Shown: positions 7,282 to 16,955 of the stretch, piece by piece
How the letters are laid out: every line of letters starts with the position of its first letter
How positions within the stretch are numbered: the first letter of the stretch is position 1
DNA from: Candidatus Enterosoma merdigallinarum
GTDB taxonomy: Bacteria; Bacillota_I; Bacilli_A; RFN20; CAG-288
Length of the DNA stretch: 64,000 nucleotides
Assembly (NCBI GenBank): GCA_018714385.1
Contig: DVNL01000004.1
Coordinates: 1-64,000 of the forward strand
Reading direction: 5' to 3'
The notes under the pieces: generated by a model
What the model was told of the DNA's origin: nothing
Seen by the model: the letters and a program-made list of their open reading frames with translations, nothing else
Database searches by the model: none
Program-made: the position numbers and the translations under genes

Positions 7282-8815
7282 CTTTGGACAGCTGAAATAT
7301 TACCCGGACGTTCTTTCTTGTTTGGCAAACCTTTCAAATGATGAAGTTTTCACTCCTCCATCGATTGCTAACAAGATGTTGGACCTTCTTCCTCAAGAGC
7401 TGTTTAGTGACCCTAATACCAAATTTTTAGATCCATGCTGCAAATCCGGGATTTTCCTCAGAGAAATCACAAAGAGACTTATAAAGGGACTCAAAGACAC
7501 ATATCCTGATTTGCAGCAACGAATCGACCACATTCTTCATGAACAAGTTTATGGCATTGCCATTACGGAACTGACAAGCCTCATGTCACGTCGCAGCCTC
7601 TATTGTTCCAAATATCCTAGCTATAAATTCTCTGTTTCGAAGTTTGAAAACCCGGAAGGAAACATAGTCTTTCATGGAGTACATCACACATGGGGTAAAA
7701 ACGGTAATTGCATCTACTGTGGGGCGAATAAAGAGCAATGGGACCGTGGAGAAGACAAGGAAAAATACGCTTATGAATTCATCCATACAGATAGACCGGA
7801 GGATATATTCAAAATGAAGTTCGATGTCATAATTGGAAATCCACCATATCAGATGGGTGATGGCGGAGGAAAGGGCTCAAGTTCTATACCTTTGTATGAT
7901 AAGTTTGTTGAGAATGCATTTAAGCTTAACCCACGCTATGTAATAATGATTATCAAAGCTGTTTGGTATAGCGGGGGAAAAGGCTTAACCTCTTTCAGAA
8001 ATAAAATGCTTTCTGAAAACAAAATTAAAACCCTTGTTGATTATTTTGATGCATCTAAAGTTTTCCCAGGTGCAGATATTTCGGGTGGTGTCTGTTATTT
8101 CCTTTGGGATAGAACCTATAACGGGAAATGTGAGGTTATAAATTCTGATTTTCATGAAAACCACCAAATGTTGAGGCCTCTTCTTCAACCCGGACAAAAG
8201 TATTTTGTTAGATTCAATAGCGCAATTTCTATTTTGCAAAAAATTGCTAAAAAAGGTTTTGGCTCTTTTTCCGAGAAGGTCAGTGAAAGGCAGCCTTTTG
8301 GGATCGGAACAATACACCAGAGTGATGTTTCGTCCAATTATAAAGAGGGTCATTTTAAGATATATGGCTACAAAATAGAGGGGTATATTCCTCAAAAAAA
8401 GGTCACGCAGAATCTTGAAGCTATTAAAAAGTGGAAAGTCTTTATCGCTAAAGCCTATGGAGAAAGAGGAAGCTTTCCTTATTGGGTACTTGGAAAGCCC
8501 TTTATAGGTGAACCTGGATCTGTTTGTTCAGAAACCTACCTGCTTTTGGGAAGCTTTGATAATAGACAAGATGCAGAGGCTTTGTGCAACTTTGTGAAAA
8601 CCAAATTCTTTAGATTCTTGGTATTGCTTTTAAAAAACACACAAAATTGTTCTAAAGAAACTTATAGTCTTGTTCCTGATATTCCGTTGCAACTATCTTC
8701 TAAAATTGATGATGAATTTCTTAATTCATTTTTTGAGTTAGATACTGAGAATATAGCTTTTATCAATCAGCTTGTAAAAACCATGAAGGAAGACGAAGAC
8801 CATGAACAACAATAG
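7274..8815 (+). CDS. Eco57I-type adenine-N6 DNA methyltransferase
   Basis: A 513-residue gamma-type adenine methyltransferase. FTPPSIANKMLDLLP and FLDPCCKSGIFLREI (motif I, with an unusual PCCKSG) lie near residues 32-65, and the catalytic motif IV appears as VIIGNPPYQM near residue 190. Between them is a short insertion with CIYCGANKEQWDRG that could be a zinc-binding or target-recognition insert. The rest resembles Eco57I-like target-recognition regions. It overlaps its neighbours by 8 and 14 bases in a tight operon, so it is probably the modification subunit acting with the helicase-nuclease protein downstream. Target sequence cannot be read. Confidence 0.85.
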   Translation: MGDFGQLKYYPDVLSCLANLSNDEVFTPPSIANKMLDLLPQELFSDPNTKFLDPCCKSGIFLREITKRLIKGLKDTYPDLQQRIDHILHEQVYGIAITELTSLMSRRSLYCSKYPSYKFSVSKFENPEGNIVFHGVHHTWGKNGNCIYCGANKEQWDRGEDKEKYAYEFIHTDRPEDIFKMKFDVIIGNPPYQMGDGGGKGSSSIPLYDKFVENAFKLNPRYVIMIIKAVWYSGGKGLTSFRNKMLSENKIKTLVDYFDASKVFPGADISGGVCYFLWDRTYNGKCEVINSDFHENHQMLRPLLQPGQKYFVRFNSAISILQKIAKKGFGSFSEKVSERQPFGIGTIHQSDVSSNYKEGHFKIYGYKIEGYIPQKKVTQNLEAIKKWKVFIAKAYGERGSFPYWVLGKPFIGEPGSVCSETYLLLGSFDNRQDAEALCNFVKTKFFRFLVLLLKNTQNCSKETYSLVPDIPLQLSSKIDDEFLNSFFELDTENIAFINQLVKTMKEDEDHEQQ

Positions 8816-11663
8816 TTTCTTTCCAACACGCTCTTCTAGATCACCAAGTATTTATGCTTATGAAGAATTAGCCGATAACTATCGTGGTTTTCTAAAAGTC
8901 GGTTATACCACCAGAGATGCTTTAACCCGAGTCCTTGAGCAGCATAGCATCAAACAACCGGATGGCCATCTGCCTTTCAAAATCGTTGTTGATGAACCAG
9001 CAATGTATGATGATGGAAATACTTTTACCGACAAGCAGGTCCATGCTGCTTTGAAGGCTATGGGAATACAGAACGTCGGAGGCGAATGGTTCAAATGCAC
9101 CAAGGATGACGTTTTGGCTGCAATAGTTGCTGTAAGACAACACAAGGTCAATTTGCAGAAAAGAACAGCGGATTTCCACTTGAGGAAAGAACAAGAAGAG
9201 GCCATCGACATGATTATGGCCTATTTCCTGAAGGAAAAGGACAATCCCGCCGGTCAAGCCCCTAAGTTTCTTTGGAATGCCAAGATGCGCTTTGGAAAGA
9301 CCTTCACGGCCTATGAGCTAGCCAAGCGGATGGGAATGAAGAGGGTTCTCATTCTGACGTTTAAGCCTGCCGTGGAGGCTTCTTGGGAAGAGGACTTGGA
9401 TTCGCATATCGATTTCGAAGGCTGGCAGTTCTATTCCAAGAACATGGAAGATGAAAAGGGGACAAAACCCGAAGACCTGGATCAGTCCCGCCCAATCGTT
9501 TGCTTTGGATCCTTTCAAGACTTCTTAGGCGAAAACGAGTTTGGCGGTATCAAAGTCAAGAACAAGTGGGTCCACTTGACTGAATGGGACATGGTCATTT
9601 TCGATGAATATCACTATGGGGCTTGGAGGGAAAAGGCCAAAGATCTATTCAAAATCCCGGATGATGATGCGTTTGATTCGGAAACGGATGAAAAATACAA
9701 GGAAGAAGAAGCCGACAATGCTTTGAACGAGACATTCATCCCTATCAAGTCCAAATACTACCTATATCTTTCCGGCACGCCTTTTCGGGCTTTGAACTCC
9801 GGCGAATTTGTCGAGGACCAAATCTTCAACTGGACTTACTCCGATGAGCAGCGGGCAAAAGAGAATTGGGCTGCTGAAGGGCCTAATCCATACGCTTCTC
9901 TTCCAAGAATCGTCCTCATGACCTACAAGATGCCAGACGAAATTCGAAACGTTGCTTTGAATACGGATTACAACGAATTCGACTTGAATCAGTTCTTTTA
10001 TGCTGAAACGAATACCGGCAATATCGAGGATTCGGAATTCAAGCTGAAAGAATATGTCCAAAAATGGTTGGACCTGATTAGAGGTGCCTATCTTCCTACA
10101 AACGTTGATGATCTCCGTTTTGGCTCAAAGCCCTATTTGCCATACGCTTACCATAATCTATTGACTGTCTTGAACCATACTTTGTGGTTCCTGCCAAATG
10201 TCGCATCGTGCTATGCAATGCGTAATCTACTGAGAGAAAGACAAAACGTTTTCTACCATGATTACAAAGTCATAGTCTGTGCAGGAACGCAGGCTGGGAT
10301 TGGATTGGATGCATTGGGCCCTGTAAGAGAGGCAATGAGAAATCCTTTGGAGTCGAAGACCATCACTCTTTCATGCGGAAAACTCACAACGGGTGTCACA
10401 ATCAAGCCATGGACTGGCATTTTCATGTTGAGAAACCTTTCCTCACCAGAAACCTATTTCCAGGCGGCTTTCCGGGTTCAAAGCCCATGGACAATGAAGG
10501 ACGAAAATGGGAAGGAAATTGTTCTGAAGGAGGAATGCTATATCTTCGATTTCGCTCCGAATCGTTCCTTGAAGCAAATTTCCGATTATGCCTGTGATTT
10601 GAATATCCAAGAGTCCAATCCCGAAAAGAAAGTCGTCGATTTCATCAATTTCCTGCCTGTCCTAGCCTATGACGGCTCTACCATGCAGAGAATCAGCGCA
10701 AGCGAGGTCTTGGATATTGCCATGTCCGGAACGTCTGCATCTTTGCTTGCCAGAACCTGGGAAAGCTCCCTTCTCGTTAACGTTGACAACGGGACCTTGG
10801 ATAGGCTTCTTCGAAACAAAGAAGCCATGGATGCACTGATGAAGATTGAAGGTTTCCGAAATCTGAACAAAGATATTGAAACAATCATCACCAAATCGGA
10901 ATTGGTCCGAAGCATCAGAAAGAACCCGGAAGAGAACAAGGACGGGTATACAAAAAAGGAGCTTTCAGATACCGAGAAGGAATACAAGTCCAAGAGGAAG
11001 ATGATCCAAGAAAAGCTCATCAAGTTTGCGACCAGGATTCCTGTCTTCATGTATCTTACTGATTTCAGGGAATACTCTTTGAAGGACGTCATTACGAAGA
11101 TCGAGCCGAATTTGTTCAAGAAGGTCACTGGATTGACCGTCGATGATTTCGAACTGCTCGTTTCCCTCGGCGTGTTCAATGATTCCCGAATGAACGATGC
11201 TGTCTATAAGTTCAAGCGTTTTGAGGATGAAAGCTTGGAATATACCGGAGTGAACAAGCATTCCGCTGATGAAAACGTTGGTCTATTCTCAACAACCATA
11301 ACCCGTGAGGACTATGAAGCTTTGGCAAAAAGTCAGCAGCAATCCATGGAGGTTCCGAGTTTCACCCCAGGAAGGCTGATGAAAGTCAAGATAGAGCAAT
11401 ACGCAAAAACCGAGCCATCCAAAAATACTGTTAGTTACGAAGGCACAACTACAAATGCTCACCAAAATAGCGAATCTTCTTCTCAAAACTATTCAAACAT
11501 CAGAGTTGGATCAGCTGTTGTGCATGGAAGGTTCGGCGAAGGAGTTGTGAGTTCTTTAGACCTTCAAGCTGGAAGAATCCAAGTCGTTTTTAAAGACGGG
11601 ACAAAGGTTTTCCAGTTTCCAAAAGCTTTTGAGCGTGGCTTCTTAAAGGAGATAGATAAATGA
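8802..11663 (+). CDS. GIY-YIG nuclease and SF2 helicase restriction protein
   Basis: A 953-residue multidomain protein. The N-terminus resembles a GIY-YIG nuclease (SIYAYEELADNYRGFLKVGYTTRD). A superfamily 2 motor follows with Walker A-like AKMRFGKT near residue 163, a DEAH-box variant IFDEYHYGAW near 267, and motif III LYLSGTPFRAL. The helicase C-terminal lobe includes the ETYFQAAFRVQSP segment. The last 60 residues (VGSAVVHGRFGEGVVSS ... VVFKDGTKVFQFP) resemble the Tudor-like tail of UvrD/PcrA helicases. Operon position after two methyltransferase genes points to the restriction subunit: ATP-driven translocation with GIY-YIG cleavage. The GIY-YIG assignment is somewhat less certain than the helicase. 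Confidence 0.85.
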   Translation: MNNNSFFPTRSSRSPSIYAYEELADNYRGFLKVGYTTRDALTRVLEQHSIKQPDGHLPFKIVVDEPAMYDDGNTFTDKQVHAALKAMGIQNVGGEWFKCTKDDVLAAIVAVRQHKVNLQKRTADFHLRKEQEEAIDMIMAYFLKEKDNPAGQAPKFLWNAKMRFGKTFTAYELAKRMGMKRVLILTFKPAVEASWEEDLDSHIDFEGWQFYSKNMEDEKGTKPEDLDQSRPIVCFGSFQDFLGENEFGGIKVKNKWVHLTEWDMVIFDEYHYGAWREKAKDLFKIPDDDAFDSETDEKYKEEEADNALNETFIPIKSKYYLYLSGTPFRALNSGEFVEDQIFNWTYSDEQRAKENWAAEGPNPYASLPRIVLMTYKMPDEIRNVALNTDYNEFDLNQFFYAETNTGNIEDSEFKLKEYVQKWLDLIRGAYLPTNVDDLRFGSKPYLPYAYHNLLTVLNHTLWFLPNVASCYAMRNLLRERQNVFYHDYKVIVCAGTQAGIGLDALGPVREAMRNPLESKTITLSCGKLTTGVTIKPWTGIFMLRNLSSPETYFQAAFRVQSPWTMKDENGKEIVLKEECYIFDFAPNRSLKQISDYACDLNIQESNPEKKVVDFINFLPVLAYDGSTMQRISASEVLDIAMSGTSASLLARTWESSLLVNVDNGTLDRLLRNKEAMDALMKIEGFRNLNKDIETIITKSELVRSIRKNPEENKDGYTKKELSDTEKEYKSKRKMIQEKLIKFATRIPVFMYLTDFREYSLKDVITKIEPNLFKKVTGLTVDDFELLVSLGVFNDSRMNDAVYKFKRFEDESLEYTGVNKHSADENVGLFSTTITREDYEALAKSQQQSMEVPSFTPGRLMKVKIEQYAKTEPSKNTVSYEGTTTNAHQNSESSSQNYSNIRVGSAVVHGRFGEGVVSSLDLQAGRIQVVFKDGTKVFQFPKAFERGFLKEIDK

Positions 11664-12496
11664 TTTTCTCTGCAAGAAACAAACTTTTCTCCTCCAATAA
11701 TTCCATGACTGAAGTGAGCACTACACTTCGTCGGAAAATTTTTGCTCTCTTTTCAAGAACTTTTATTGAAAACAGACGAACTCGTGGCTATGGGGTAGAA
11801 ATACTAAAATATGAATCAACTTATATTGAACGTGCTTTAGGTGAACTTGGAAACAAATATTACCTTCCAATAAATGACCCTACTTCTACAAGGGATAATG
11901 CAGTCGCACTCCAATCATTAACTGATTCCTGCCCTTGGTATACCGTCTTTGACTTTGTTGAATTGATTCTCGGCTGGACATCTAGTAAAAGTGTTCGCGA
12001 AGAGCTTAATTCAATATTTGAAAATGAAATGTCACCCTACAGAATTATCGAAGATAAAGTCATCCCTATATCTAACGAATTTGAATTGCAGCAAATTGCT
12101 TCTGCTATTCAATCTTCATCAGGTAAATTCTGCTCTGTTCAGGAATCGTTAAAACAAGCAATAGAACAATTCGCCAAAAGGCCGACTCCTGATTACAATG
12201 GCTCGATAACTTCTGCAATAACAGCAGTAGAATCGGTTGCAAAAATCATTCAAGATAATGACAAAGCTACACTTGGATCAAGCATGGATGCTATTAAAAG
12301 AAAACTTGGGTTGTCTGACGAATTTTCCGAGGCGATTAAGGCACTTTATCATTGGACTTGCAATGAACATGGTAAAAGGTTAGAATATGTGCTTTCTGAT
12401 TTTCCAGAAGCCAAGTTCATGCTTGTGATTTGTTCTTCAGTCATCAACTATTTGATAGAAAAATTCTCACTGAGCACATCCAGCGTAAACTCATAG
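11660..12496 (+). CDS. AbiJ-type abortive-infection-like protein
   Basis: A 278-residue protein whose ATG overlaps the stop of the helicase gene (ATGA) behind AAGGAGAT, so it is translationally coupled. The N-terminal region (TLRRKIFALFSRTFIENRRTRGYG ... CPWYTVFDFVELIL) resembles the AbiJ N-terminal domain family. The C-terminal half (DYNGSITSAITAVESVAKIIQ ... ALYHWTCNEHGKR) resembles HEPN-like or abortive-infection C-terminal domains. AbiJ-family proteins occur beside restriction systems and are thought to act in phage defence. Its coupling suggests a back-up effector for the restriction operon. No catalytic R-x4-H motif is certain. Confidence 0.7.
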   Translation: MIFSARNKLFSSNNSMTEVSTTLRRKIFALFSRTFIENRRTRGYGVEILKYESTYIERALGELGNKYYLPINDPTSTRDNAVALQSLTDSCPWYTVFDFVELILGWTSSKSVREELNSIFENEMSPYRIIEDKVIPISNEFELQQIASAIQSSSGKFCSVQESLKQAIEQFAKRPTPDYNGSITSAITAVESVAKIIQDNDKATLGSSMDAIKRKLGLSDEFSEAIKALYHWTCNEHGKRLEYVLSDFPEAKFMLVICSSVINYLIEKFSLSTSSVNS

Positions 12497-12535
12497 AAAT
12501 AAATCGAATTTTCAAAATCATAAGGAGGTAATAAA

Positions 12536-14458
12536 ATGGCAAAAAAGATTGAACCAAGCTTGACAACTATCGGCAATTTTCTGACTAGAGATGGCTCAGA
12601 TTCCATATTCCAAGTTCCTGAATATCAGCGAGCATATTCGTGGGACATATCGCGTTGCGACAAACTCTGGCAGGATATTGCAGATTACATTGGCAGTGGA
12701 AGCAAAGACCATTATTTCTTTGGGACAATCATCATAAATTGCCAAGATGATGATACGAAATATGTCCTGATTGATGGCCAGCAAAGAACGACCACATTTT
12801 TATTGCTTCTCAAGGCTCTTCTAATAAATATTGATAGTCAAATTGAGAAAGCTTCAAATGATATAGAAGCAGAATCCCTCATAAAAGGATTGAATGAGAG
12901 GCGAAATAAGATTGTTAAAATCTTATACAGAACTGAAGTTGAGTATATTCCAGACTGTAAAAAGAAAGACGATTGCAAGAGGCTTTGCAACAACTACACA
13001 CCTATTCTCGAAAATAAATCTATAAACGAATTATATAAAACCGAGTTGAATAATATTTTGTCTTCCTACGATTATCCTGAAGCCGAAGCCAATGTCGTCA
13101 AAATCCCGAGAAAGCAAAAAGACAATAAGTACACAAATTATTTTAAAAACTTCAAGTTCTTTTATGAAAAGGCCAAAGAACTCGGTGAATCAAAATTAAA
13201 CGAATTCTGTAAAAACGTTCTAGATAATTGTGAGGTCATCGAAATTAAATCATGGCAAGTGGACCAGGCAATTACCATGTTTAATTCTCTCAATTCTGAC
13301 GGAATGCCTCTTTTTGACTCCGACATAATTTCTGCACAATTTTATGCTAATGCAGAGAAGAGCGGGAATGGGATTGCTTTCACCCAAAAATGGAAAGATT
13401 TGATGGATACTCTTAATGCTCAATCCCCTGAAATTCTTGTTGATATAGATTCTCTTTTGATGCAACACATGTATTACGTAAGAACGAGCAGAAAGGAAAC
13501 TGTTAGGGATGGATCCCCTAATGTGACAACTCCAGGAGTCAGAAGGTATTTTCTTGAGGGAGACAGAGATATAGGAAGCAAAGCTCTAGTAACTGATCCA
13601 ATAACACAGATTAACCAGATTTCAAATTTGGCTACAATTTGGGTTTTTGCTTCCCAACAAGATAATACCGCTATCAGAACACTTCTTAAGTTTAACGAAA
13701 ACTCAAAATTGTTTGTGGGAAGCTTTTTCTATCGCTTTGATGGTATACGTTCCGATGATAAAAAGATTTCAACAGGAACGAATCCCATATCAAGCCAAAA
13801 TATTACAGAGATTGCCGAATTACTAATGCGACTCTTCTCAATACTGGATTTGGTTGATGTCGGGTATTCTAGTTCGAAATTTAAGTCCTTCCTTTTCCTT
13901 GAGGAAACAAAGCTTATCGATGAAGCAATACCTCTTTCCGAAATCAACAAGGATTTCTCCAATCATATCAAGAAATACTGGTCCCCTAAGGAAATTTACG
14001 ATACTTTAAGGGATTGTGGTGCAAATGCTTTTGTCTATCTAAATGAATAGCTTGTGTCCAAAGAACAAAACAGCCCATATGTCCTTGGATTGAATTGTGA
14101 TATTGAGCACATCATGCCTGCCAGCGGAAAAAATCTGTCAGAAATAAGGAAAGATGCTGGTCTTCCTGATGATCTTGAATTCATAAATTATGTCAATAAA
14201 CTTGGCAACAAAATATTACTTGAGTCTAAAATCAATCGTTCCATAGGAAATGAATGGTTTAGAACTAAAATTAGCCAAGAGGTCCAAACCAAATTGGGCT
14301 ATAAAAATAGCCGTTTCCCTATAGCAAATAGCTTGGTGAATAAGTATGGAAAAGGTGCAAAGCCATTTTGGACGAAAAATGACATCGAAGAGGAAACCCA
14401 AAAAGCAGCTGAGCGTATAACTCGTTTTATCTTTGATGATTCGACATTAACTTTCTAA
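12536..14458 (+). pseudogene. GmrSD-type DUF262/DUF1524 gene with in-frame amber stop
   Basis: The first part (12536-14050, 504 residues) has the DUF262/ParB-like fold of GmrS: FQVPEYQRAYSWD and the signature LIDGQQRTTT near residue 80. A TAG at 14048-14050 ends the frame, but the same frame continues without shift through 14456 and encodes the DUF1524 HNH nuclease domain (CDIEHIMPASGKN, then NKLGNKILLESKIN). In intact relatives these domains form one protein that restricts modified phage DNA. The GTG at 14054 has no ribosome-binding site. It is therefore a nonsense-mutated gene, or less likely a split or read-through one. A strong AAGGAGGT precedes the start at 12536, so it is transcribed or translated separately from the AbiJ gene. 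Confidence 0.8.
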
Positions 14459-14815
14459 CCCAAAGGGTAATTGATTCCCCCCTCCCCTTCTCCCCTTTGG
14501 CGTAAGGGACGGAGACGGATTTAAGGGTCTAACCTTTCCACAGGTCCCTCCGCCAGGCAGAGGGATGTCCTTTCGCCTTGCTCAAGGACCGAACGAAGGC
14601 TAAGACGGATTCACACATCCACGGAAAGAACTATTAAGGAGAATCGACGTCTCGCTCCGCTCAAGTCGATTGACGGCTCCTCTAAGGAGGATTGGCGTTT
14701 CGCTTCGCTCAAGCCAATCGAAGGCCAGTAAGGGAAGGCACGGCGGAAGGATCGGAGACGGATAACACTAAGAAGTAAGAGTACTAAGAATACTAAGAAG
14801 TAATGAGGTTACCGG
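14459..14815. repeat. Non-coding region with three related hairpins and tandem repeats
   Basis: No gene is visible. Three inverted repeats share a loop-side core like TCGCYYYGCTCAAG while their stems differ but stay complementary: GTCCTT/AAGGAC (14567-14589), AATCGAC/GTCGATT (14642-14671) and GATTGGC/GCCAATC (14690-14719). ACTAAGAA then occurs three times in tandem at 14767-14802. The stem changes look compensatory, as expected for a selected RNA or DNA hairpin family. Confidence 0.55.
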
Positions 14816-14928
14816 TTATACCAAGTAACCCGCATCAATAAGCGTGATAGGTTGGATGGGGTTTGTAAGGGGAAGGGAAAAACACAAGCAGAAAACGCGG
14901 CCGCGAAAAGGCGGCCCCTTTTGGCGTT

Positions 14929-15372
14929 CTATCCCCTGCGCTTGCCGAACTTGAGCTCGTGGACAAGCCTGTCGACCTTCTTCTGGTCGGACTTGCCGAG
15001 GCTCATGAAGTCCCTCAAAAGGTCGAAGAGGCCGCACTCATCGTAGTCGTGGAACACGGCGCTCTCAGCATGGCGGAGGATCTTCTCGTTGTAGGCCCTC
15101 TCGTAACCCCTCAGGAAGGCCTCCAGAAGCTCGCTGAACGGCCTCTCCCTGTCCCCGTCGGCGGAGACCACTATGGTCCTCAGCCTGTCGTCCCCGATGA
15201 GCTCATCGGGCTTCCAGTCGAGCGCCTCGCCGAATATCCTCGCGCTCCTCATCGTCATGGCCATGGCCCCGGTCTCGATCTTGCTTATCGTGGCGTGGTC
15301 TATGCCGGTCCTCCCCGCCAGCTCCCTCTGGGTCATCTTCCTCTTCTGCCTGGCTTCTCTGAGCTTGTTCAT
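14929..15372 (-). CDS. XRE-family repressor with extended C-terminal domain
   Basis: A 147-residue regulator. The ATG at 15370-15372 is chosen because AGAGGAGGG precedes it. A further upstream ATG falls on the probable -10 box (TATAAT on this strand, about 15403-15408). The helix-turn-helix is MTQRELAGRTGIDHATISKIETG; the C-terminal 85 residues are charged and unassigned. It is divergent from a frameshifted gene, and two 19-bp dyads (TTGAA-n9-TTCAA) lie between them at 15427-15445 and 15463-15481. It probably represses both genes from these sites. Composition is GC-rich, unlike the neighbouring restriction island. Confidence 0.75.
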   Translation of the reverse strand: MNKLREARQKRKMTQRELAGRTGIDHATISKIETGAMAMTMRSARIFGEALDWKPDELIGDDRLRTIVVSADGDRERPFSELLEAFLRGYERAYNEKILRHAESAVFHDYDECGLFDLLRDFMSLGKSDQKKVDRLVHELKFGKRRG

Positions 15373-15426
15373 GGGCCGAACCCTCCTCTTTCCGTCTGCG
15401 GACATTATAAAGTTTTCGGGTCGGAC

Positions 15427-15445
15427 TTGAAAGTGTGAGTTTCAA
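15427..15445. promoter_or_regulatory. Operator 1, TTGAA-n9-TTCAA dyad
   Basis: A perfect five-base inverted repeat with nine-base spacing covers the -35 of the plus-strand promoter. It matches the dyad at 15463-15481 in half-site and spacing. It is probably bound by the adjacent XRE protein. Confidence 0.6.
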
Positions 15446-15454
15446 CGCTATAAT
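15427..15454 (+). promoter_or_regulatory. Sigma-70 promoter of the divergent gene
   Basis: TTGAAA at 15427-15432, 16-bp spacer, TATAAT at 15449-15454. The -35 box lies inside operator 1, so a bound repressor would block it. Confidence 0.65.
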
Positions 15455-15462
15455 TATCCTAG

Positions 15463-15481
15463 TTGAAGTTTATACGTTCAA
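15463..15481. promoter_or_regulatory. Operator 2, TTGAA-n9-TTCAA dyad
   Basis: Same half-sites and spacing as operator 1, here extendable to GTTGAA/TTCAAC. It lies downstream of the -10 box and next to the ribosome-binding site of the plus-strand gene. The centre-to-centre distance from operator 1 is 36 bp. Confidence 0.6.
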
Positions 15482-15497
15482 CAAAGGAGAATTGGGA

Positions 15498-16105
15498 TTG
15501 GAGACAGCGGAAAGAAGGAAGGCGCCCTGGGTCAGGGTGAGGTTCGGCTATCTGGCCGACTACGAGACGGTGCAGAGGTGCGTGAGGCTTCTGTCCAGGG
15601 AGATCGTCATGAGAGCCAAGGGCGACCCCTGGGGAGCGGAGAGGAGGTCGCAGTCCTCCCTGCCCTTCGACGGGGAGGGGACGATGGACGACGGCAGGCT
15701 CATGGGGGTGACCGACAGGCTAAGGATGTCCGACTCCAAGGTCTGGCTCGGCAACGTGCCCGGCGGGAACCTCGTCTGGCCGGAGGACGGGGCGCGATGG
15801 CTAAGGCGGTCCTTTCCGAGACGATGCCGGACCTTATCATTGCCAACGGCATGGACCCAAAGGACATGGAGTGGGTCGCCTGCACGGCGAAGAGGGATGG
15901 GCTCAGCGGCATCAGGCTCCTCTTCTTCAGGCCGGCGAAGGAGGGCGAGATCGTCAGGCCGTGGCAGAGGGGGATGCTGTCGATAGCCTCCATCGTCTCC
16001 TTCCGGCAGGCGTTCGCGGAGAGGGCGGACTCCTATGTGAGAGGGCTCCAAGGGCTGAGGGCAACGGCAAACGGAGCGACGGAAAGCCGGTCGCTCGTCG
16101 CGTGA
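15498..16105 (+). pseudogene. Unknown gene with an internal frameshift
   Basis: The likely start is TTG at 15498, eight bases after AAGGAG. The first frame reads as natural protein (KAPWVRVRFGYLADYETVQR ... GGNLVWPEDGA) to about 15795. Natural-looking sequence then resumes in the minus-one frame (AKAVLSETMPDLIIANGMDP ... GEIVRPWQRGMLSIAS) and ends at 16105. The switch occurs at a G-rich stretch, GACGGGGCGCG (15787-15797), consistent with loss of one base. Either the gene is broken or it uses frameshifting; two overlapping genes are less likely. No family recognised. It is the apparent target of the neighbouring XRE repressor. Confidence 0.5.
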
Positions 16106-16186
16106 GGATTCATTTTAAACTTTAATCTGCACATGAGGGATAGCAAAATAGGATTCCAAGTCCTTTTTTGAAGAAAAACGCCCCTT

Positions 16187-16955
16187 TCACTCATGCTTTT
16201 TTAGGGCTTCGCGGTATCTGAGGACCTTCCCGCACTCGAAAGACCGCCTCAGCATGTCCAGAACCATGGCCGCCTTGTCGCCGTGATGGGCATAGATGAA
16301 CGACTCCAGGTTGCAGTATCCGAGAATGTTCCTCCTGTCATATGCTCCGTGTGCCGTCATCAGCCTCTTGAACTCCCTGTGAACGGAATTGATGTCGTCC
16401 ATCGGGTCGTCCTTGTCCCTCAGACCCTTCGTGTATTTCGTCGGATACACCGTTCTTGGCAGACCAAGGTCCTTCACGATAGCGTTATGGGCGCTGTCCC
16501 CGTCGTCATGGAAGGAGCTCGCCGCGACCATATGCGGTATGACCGTGTTCCTTTCGCCGGTCCTGGACGGTGACCCCTTTCCGTATGGGAGAAGGACGGC
16601 CCTGATTCCGTCGGTGGCACAGTAGACGCAATGCTGGTTGCGGGAGGTTCCACGGAGCTTCTTCCCTCCCTCCAGCACAATGAGGTCCTTCGGCTTCATG
16701 ACCAGGAAGCATTCGTCCACCCCGACATCTCCCGAAAGAAGGATGCCGTCCTGATATCCATCCAAAATGAGAAAGACCTTCTTCAGCCAATATCTTCCGG
16801 TATTGTACGCGTTCTGGTTGTCCAAGGAGGAGCAAAGGAGGCTCTCATACTGAAAAAGGTGGATGAGGAACTCTATCCATTCTGAGACCGGTATCTTGTG
16901 GCCGTCGAAGATCGTCCCGGACAGGGGATTGAACTTCCTTCCGCAGTCCAGACAG
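16187..16955 (-). mobile_element. IS1595-family transposase remnant
   Basis: This part of the chimeric frame encodes the DDE-type ISXO2-like domain through a natural C-terminus, but the start and the left end of the element are gone. I could not identify terminal inverted repeats, so the element is probably truncated and immobile. Confidence 0.65.
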
